The position numbers were made by a program, and so were the translations under genes. 64,000 bases of DNA, taken from the NCBI GenBank assembly GCA_054601695.1, contig BAAHQB010000198.1, positions 186,001 through 250,000 of the forward strand, in the 5' to 3' direction. A model generated the notes under the pieces. It did no database searches. It saw only the letters and a list, made by a program, of their open reading frames with translations, and was not told the origin of the DNA. This DNA is from Amorphochlora amoebiformis (Eukaryota > Cercozoa > Chlorarachniophyceae). Numbering within the stretch: position 1 is the first letter of the stretch; every line of letters begins with the position of its first letter. Positions 60,155 to 64,000 of this stretch are shown in pieces.

Positions 60155-60713
60155 GTATATTAATATTATGCGTATATATGTAAAAAATACATATAAATAT
60201 ATATATATATATAAATATATATATATATTATATTATACATATATATATATGCAAACATGTATTATTTACTGTCCCTAGGTTTGTCCACGGGGACGTGAAG
60301 CCGCAGAATATTCTCCTAACAAGTGACCTACAGCCGTTGGTGTGTGATATGGCGAGCTGTCGCCCGGTGGGTGCACGTATAACTTCATGTATGTATGTAT
60401 GGAAGAGAGAGATGAAGAAATATTTTTATATTATACCGAATACGTGTATGTATATAGCAAGACATATATCTTTAGGTACGGCGGATGCCCAAGACTAGGG
60501 CAGAAGGTTTGGAAATTCAGGTTAGATTCATATACACTGTAGACTCACATATTTATACATATAATGCATGTACACATATTAGAATGTACAAATTTGTATT
60601 TTATACATGGATAACACGCCAATTTCTCGACCCGTCCAGATATCCACCTCATAACATTATATATATATGTATACATATGTATATAAAAGTGTTTGAATAT
60701 GCATACATATATT

Positions 60714-60788
<75 letters not shown>

Positions 60789-60813
60789 GTATGTACATGG
60801 TGTCTCTCATATT

Positions 60814-60855
<42 letters not shown>

Positions 60856-60954
60856 GTATGTATGTATGTATATATATATATGTATGTATGTATATATGTA
60901 TGTGTATACATATTATATATATATATATATAAATGTATGTATATAGTTTCTCTT

Positions 60955-61004
<50 letters not shown>

Positions 61005-61605
61005 CATACATGTTATGTATGTATAATGTGTACATAGGGATTGCGTATTCATATTATGCATACATATATGTATATATGTACATTCATACATATAGACATA
61101 CATACATACGTATACAAACACACACACACACTCATGCACACATCATACGCTAACGTACATGACATACACAAACATCATATATGACTCACACAACCCTAGG
61201 AAGACGCAGATCTTTTTTCGACTCCTAGCTACCGTGCACCCGAACTTCATGACGTGAAAACCAGAGAGGAGATAAATGGAAAGATAGATGTCTTCGCGTT
61301 AGGCTGCACGCTCTACTTCTGTCTCACGGGCAGAAATCCGTATGACCATCCGCAGGTTATGAGTGGGGTTCGCCTCTTTCTCCACACATCTCTCTTTTAT
61401 CTATTTTTTCCCTTCTTCAATCCCACTCCCCTCTCTTTCTCTCTGGATATCTCTGTCCTCTGTTTGCGTTGCTGCTGTTTCTCTCCTTAAGCATGGAAAG
61501 TCTGGATTTGTGTGTTTGTATGTGTGTATTTGTATGTATGCATGTACGGGTATGTTTGCATGGGTATGTATTGGTGTATTGGTATGGATGTATGCGAAGG
61601 AGTAT

Positions 61606-61661
<56 letters not shown>

Positions 61662-62053
61662 ATGTACGCACTTATGTATGTATATACGCACTTATGTATG
61701 TATGTACATATCCGGGTTTGTATATATGTGTACGTACGTGTGTAAGTACAAACATGTACATGCACATGTTTGTGTATTATATGCATATATATATATATAT
61801 ATATATATAAGCATGTACACACATATATATATATATATGTTAAAATTATATTTATATTATATATATATATATATATATGTCTGTGTGTGCGTACATGCAC
61901 TATACCACACGAGTATATTCATAGGTTATTATTTACAAAGAGAGTGAAATGTACACTTCATAAATGGTTTTCATTCTACTAGGAAGGCTTTATTAAACTA
62001 GCGCTCATGCAAGGGAAACTTCCAGATGGGTATGGACAAATATTATACGCATA

Positions 62054-62107
<54 letters not shown>

Positions 62108-62531
62108 CGTGTGTAAACACGTACATGTACTTAATTATGCGAATATTATACATATATGCATATGTACATATGTATATCTTTAGATATAATTATGTACATA
62201 TACTATATATATATACACATATATATATGTATATATGTACATTTACAATATTACCCATATGTTCTATAAAGAGAAATCCTACTTTTACATATACGTGTAT
62301 ATACATCGCATAAAATTACATATATGTATTAGATATATATATATATATATAAACAGATATATATATATATATATATGTACAAGTACAAAAGTATATTTGT
62401 GAATATATATCTTATATTTACAATTAAGTATATATAAACAATACAGTTTGGATTGTGGGAAGAAAACCCGAAAGGTTGTGGCGGCCATGTTGAAGGTTAC
62501 ATAAATACATGTATTTGTGTAAATACTTTGG

Positions 62532-62593
<62 letters not shown>

Positions 62594-62665
62594 TATATAT
62601 ATGTATAAATATATAAATATATATATATTATGTTTATATGTGTACATATGCACAACACATATATG

Positions 62666-62708
<43 letters not shown>

Positions 62709-62810
62709 ATATATATACACACATATACATGTATAAAATAAATGTAAATACATATATATAAGATATATATAATATATTATATATAATATGTATGTATGTA
62801 TTATATATAC

Positions 62811-62842
<32 letters not shown>

Positions 62843-62963
62843 TTATATGCATATTATACATATATATATATATATATATATTGATATGTAAATATATATA
62901 TAATGTAAATATATACATATGTATATTTATCTAGATATATCCATATATATTTAGGTATGTACT

Positions 62964-62994
<31 letters not shown>

Positions 62995-63103
62995 ATATAT
63001 ATTTATGTATGTATGTATATATATATACATATGTATAAATCAGGCAAACCCAAGAAAACGATTGAGTATGGAAAAGGTTATAGAGAACTGTTCCAGCAGA
63101 TGA
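56778..63103 (+). CDS. STK16/NAK-family serine/threonine kinase, 12 exons, 302 aa
   Basis: Exons: 56778-56837, 57713-57762, 57971-58022, 58556-58600, 59332-59415, 59863-60035, 60279-60366, 60476-60520, 61200-61355, 61983-62029, 62447-62495, 63044-63103 (stop TGA); all joins keep phase with GT-AG. Whole-protein length matches animal/plant STK16 (about 300 aa). N-terminal MGACSS (Gly2, Cys4) is a myristoylation plus palmitoylation-type start, as in STK16, which sits on Golgi membranes. Gly loop IAEGGFSF (residues 26-33), beta3 Lys47 (CLKKV), alphaC Glu69, catalytic loop HGDVKPQN (158-165; HRD has become HGD), Mg loop DMAS (178-181; DFG variant, DLGS in STK16), PSYRAPE (208-214), DVFALGC (230-236). 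STK16-type activation segment, with an insert between hinge and helix E (Ser/Arg-rich, about 117-140). The catalytic Lys and Asp residues are kept, so activity is likely. Phosphorylation of secretory-pathway partners is inferred from the family. Confidence 0.93.
59570..59735. repeat. TTAGGG/TTACGG block in a kinase intron
   Basis: TTAGGG mixed with TTACGG on the sense strand between kinase exons 5 and 6. It is the only clear telomere-type block in this gene; the other kinase introns are (AT)n and AC/GT runs. Confidence 0.85.
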
Positions 63104-64000
63104 GCTAGACTCGGAAGAAGCTGACTGAGCGATATATATATATATATATATATACATTTTAACATATGTAATACATACATACATTTTTATATTTGTATGT
63201 TCGTCAGTGTCTGCAGCATACATTTATGAATGAAGTTCTTTGTAATTATAAGTCTTAATCTAAATCTAGTAATTTCAAGTCCAAAGTTAGAATTACGGCG
63301 TTCTCTAGCTATTACTCTAGTTACTAGTACTATGCGAACATAAGCTCTCCTTCTAACCCCATCTCCGCTGGCAGAAAGTTCTCCATGCCTCGAACGTTCG
63401 GGACCTTAGCATGTATGTGTTTCAATCAGGATTTAGATTCACGTATGCAAATGTGTAGTACTAGTAGTAATGATCTAGATGATGTTGTGTTTGCATATAA
63501 AACTATTATAACGTAGTATTAATCATTATACTACATGAGTCTAGTTATTATGAGTTACGACTTAAATACGGCTACATGTTCATCATTCGTCATTTGACTA
63601 GTTTAATGTCTAGGATGTACCGGCCTTATTTATAGATTCAAAACAGTGCAAGCCTTAATATCAACTTAAATACACGACTACATCTAAACATACTGACTAT
63701 TACTCTAAACAATTGTAAACCATCACCTAGATAGGTACCCTAATACTCACGGTAATAATACAACTGCACTAGATGCGTATAGATCTAACAGATACACATA
63801 CAATCTAAACTATTCATATGTAGTAACACATGGCTTGAAGCCCAGCCCATCTAGCCCATGCTAGCCTTCATCTACAGCCGATGTCGAGCCTTCATCTACA
63901 GCTTTCTTCCTTCTTTACATACAAACCGATTTTCATAAATAACGTTGACTTAATCAGTCGATTCCCTAATGATAAATACCTGAGATGTATTAAACTGTTT
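63104..64000. other. 3' flank of the kinase gene, no gene seen
   Basis: After one (AT)n array (63130-63155) the sequence is AT-rich but not repetitive, with many CTAG and ACTAGT words and stops in all frames. I see no exon, RNA gene or repeat. It probably holds the kinase 3' UTR and terminator at its left end. Confidence 0.6.

Overview
This window is nuclear DNA of a eukaryote. The coding sequence is cut into many small exons (about 25-710 bases) with mostly GT-AG borders. The introns are filled with enormous (AT)n microsatellites and with blocks of TTAGGG/CCCTAA telomere-type repeat. Taken with a membrane acyl-CoA Delta9 desaturase, a secreted LPMO-like wall protein and an STK16-type kinase, a unicellular alga or other protist is likely; TTAGGG fits many stramenopiles, haptophytes and others, and I cannot name the species. 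Most long open frames here are translations of (AT)n (runs of Tyr-Ile) or of TTAGGG and are not genes. The real genes were found by joining short exons with compatible splice phase.

Layout: 1-2739, AT arrays and a higher-order TTAGGG array. 2740-7478 (+), a small ankyrin-repeat protein in 8 exons. 7635-8245, two candidate exons of an unresolved short gene. 8246-10779, intergenic, with a TACGTA-rich cluster. 10780-16143 (-), a complete Delta9 acyl-CoA desaturase in 9 exons (313 aa). 17378-24381 (-), a complete membrane-anchored, secreted LPMO-like protein with three Cys-rich modules, 10 exons (652 aa). 24864-53130 (-), a WD40 double beta-propeller protein in at least 36 exons over 28 kb (about 730 aa; first exon not identified). 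53131-56777, a head-to-head intergenic region with a 0.7 kb purine-rich tract. 56778-63103 (+), a complete STK16/NAK-type protein kinase in 12 exons (302 aa). 63104-64000, no gene seen.

The genes do not form an obvious pathway; this is ordinary eukaryotic gene order, with no operon. The desaturase acts in fatty-acid metabolism at the ER, the LPMO-like protein at the cell surface or wall, and the kinase probably at Golgi/secretory membranes. The WD40 and ankyrin proteins are interaction scaffolds of unknown role.

The most interesting content is how the introns are built. (1) At three places a short intron segment has been tandemly duplicated together with the end of the neighbouring exon, leaving decayed pseudo-exons with splice-site-like borders beside the real one. 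(2) Telomeric repeat often begins exactly at the splice site, so that TTAGGG itself supplies the GT donor or the AG acceptor. (3) Three introns have GC donors, and at least one more has neither GT nor GC. All exon joins are by eye from codon phase, splice motifs and family resemblance; transcript data would settle them.
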